From positions 34,472 to 98,471 of the forward strand of contig JAJONO010000028.1 in NCBI GenBank assembly GCA_021323535.1: a stretch of 64,000 nucleotides of DNA. Reading direction: 5' to 3'. The position numbers and the translations under genes are program-made. Below, piece after piece: positions 63,162-64,000 of this stretch. The notes beneath the pieces were generated by a model. It saw only the letters and a list, made by a program, of their open reading frames with translations. It had not been told where the DNA came from and made no database searches. This stretch comes from Bacteroidota bacterium. GTDB taxonomy: Bacteria; Bacteroidota; Bacteroidia; B-17B0; Aurantibacillaceae. Numbering within the stretch: the stretch's first letter is position 1; each line of letters begins with the position of its first letter.

Positions 63162-64000
63162 TTAATTTTTTGTTAAGAAGGAGATCATGTCGTTAAGACT
63201 TAATTGTTGCTGTTCGCCTTTCTCCATATTCTTTAAGGCGTAAACACCGCTCTGCATTTCGTTACCACCAACGGTGCAAACAAAAGGTATATTTTTTTTG
63301 TTGGCGTAATCAAATTGTTTGCCCAGCTTTTTTGTAATATCAGGATACACTTCGCATGAAATGTTATTCTTCCTCAATTCAGCGGCAAGACCAATGCAAT
63401 GCTTTTGCGTTTCTTCATCAAAGTGTGCGAACACTACTTTTGTACTGGAAGTTTTACTGATGTTTTCAGGAAATAATTTTAATTCTTCCATCACATCGTA
63501 AATACGGTCTATACCGAAAGAAATTCCTACGCCACTCATGTTCGGTAATCCGAAAATTCCGGTGAGATCGTCGTATTAGAAAATGAGATCTTAGAATCAT
63601 TAAGGAGGAATTCAATTTCTTCAATACCTTTTTTACCCACTTCCGTATTTCCGACCAATTGTTTCAGAATAGTTACTTTCTCAGAATTGTTTCCTTTAAA
63701 ATCGAGAAGCGGTTGAAGTTTATTAATGGCGTCTGTAGAAATTCCTTTTTCAGATAATTCTTTATTCACGCCGTCTTTACCGATCTTATCCAGTTTATCA
63801 ATGGCAACGGTTATATCAATGATCTTTGATGGTTCGTTGATGACTTCAGCGATCGCGGTTAAAATTTTACGGTTATTGAATTTTACAAGAACAGGAACAT
63901 TCAGTTCTGAAAATGATTTATCGATGAGAGAAATAAGATCCAGTTCATTTACGAGAGAATCACTTCCGATCACATCGGCATCGCATTGATAAAATTCACG
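63162..64000 (-). pseudogene. hisS: Histidyl-tRNA synthetase, C-terminal half, interrupted by deletion and frameshift (5' end outside window)
   Basis: Reading from the window edge, the first frame gives [16 protein letters not shown], then [21 protein letters not shown] and [12 protein letters not shown], and is out of frame by 63576. The second frame resumes at 63575 with [28 protein letters not shown] and runs to the normal anticodon-binding domain end. The segment expected between them (LARGLNYYTG to GGGRYD) is missing. The lesion therefore removes about 35 residues of the active site and shifts frame. Two separate ORFs there should not be counted as genes. Confidence 0.85.

Noticed and set aside
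63162..63973. Two adjacent ORFs as two independent genes
   Set aside because: Both match consecutive parts of one HisS with a missing stretch between; better seen as one interrupted gene.
1..64000. CRISPR array, prophage, insertion sequence or tRNA/rRNA genes
   Set aside because: No regular direct-repeat and spacer pattern, integrase, transposase, phage structural gene or cloverleaf could be seen. The palindromic repeats are single elements without spacers.

Overview
The window is a chromosomal segment of a Bacteroidota bacterium with moderate to low GC. The evidence is a full-length T9SS translocon gene (sprA) in the order maeB-ruvA-sprA-gcvH, promoter boxes of the Bacteroidota TAnnTTTG type, an OmpA/Pal-type lipoprotein, DUF4476 repeats, and menaquinone synthesis by the futalosine route (mqnB, mqnD). 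The futalosine route argues against Flavobacteriaceae sensu stricto; the exact order cannot be read from the sequence. I saw no rRNA, tRNA, CRISPR array, insertion sequence or prophage.

Layout. 1-4.3 kb: the 3' end of an M20 dipeptidase gene, a small membrane protein, a LEA14-like lipoprotein, YqgE, dihydrofolate reductase, a BrkB/YihY membrane protein and an OmpA-family lipoprotein. 4.3-6.9 kb: a tight minus-strand operon of poorly known small proteins, led by a 55-residue membrane ORF with a non-ATG start. 6.9-10.4 kb: mqnB-mqnD diverging from two tandem PTPS/QueD homologues and folE. 10.4-15 kb: a 1508-residue secreted protein of unknown function. 15-24 kb: purL, a broken trmB, an outer-membrane beta-barrel protein, a fused oligopeptide ABC ATPase, a PrsW-like protease, DedA, VanZ and gcvH. 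24-34.3 kb: sprA, ruvA and maeB. 34.5-37.4 kb: uvrC and a DUF4476 protein. 37.4-60.4 kb: a surface polysaccharide locus. 60.4-64 kb: ppa, an NTR-like protein, hutH and a broken hisS that runs off the window.

The polysaccharide locus encodes an ABC-2 exporter (Wzm and Wzt with a C-terminal cargo domain), six glycosyltransferases (three GT2, three GT4), a DegT aminotransferase, a WbqC protein, two tandem glycosidase-like beta-propellers, a formyltransferase, three methyltransferases (one FkbM), an acyltransferase, an MBL-fold hydrolase, a transglutaminase-like membrane protein, an AsnB amidotransferase, a polytopic membrane protein and GalE. The likely product is an exported O-antigen-type glycan carrying amino, formyl, methyl, acyl and possibly amide groups. 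The least explained part is the aminotransferase-WbqC-propeller-propeller-formyltransferase block.

Oddities. trmB and hisS each carry an internal deletion plus frameshift that removes conserved catalytic sequence. One GT4 gene lacks a normal start codon. mqnD contains four perfect copies of a 7-bp repeat inside its reading frame. Short interspersed repeats, including a palindromic CAGATTT family with three copies, occur between genes and in places appear to form gene ends.
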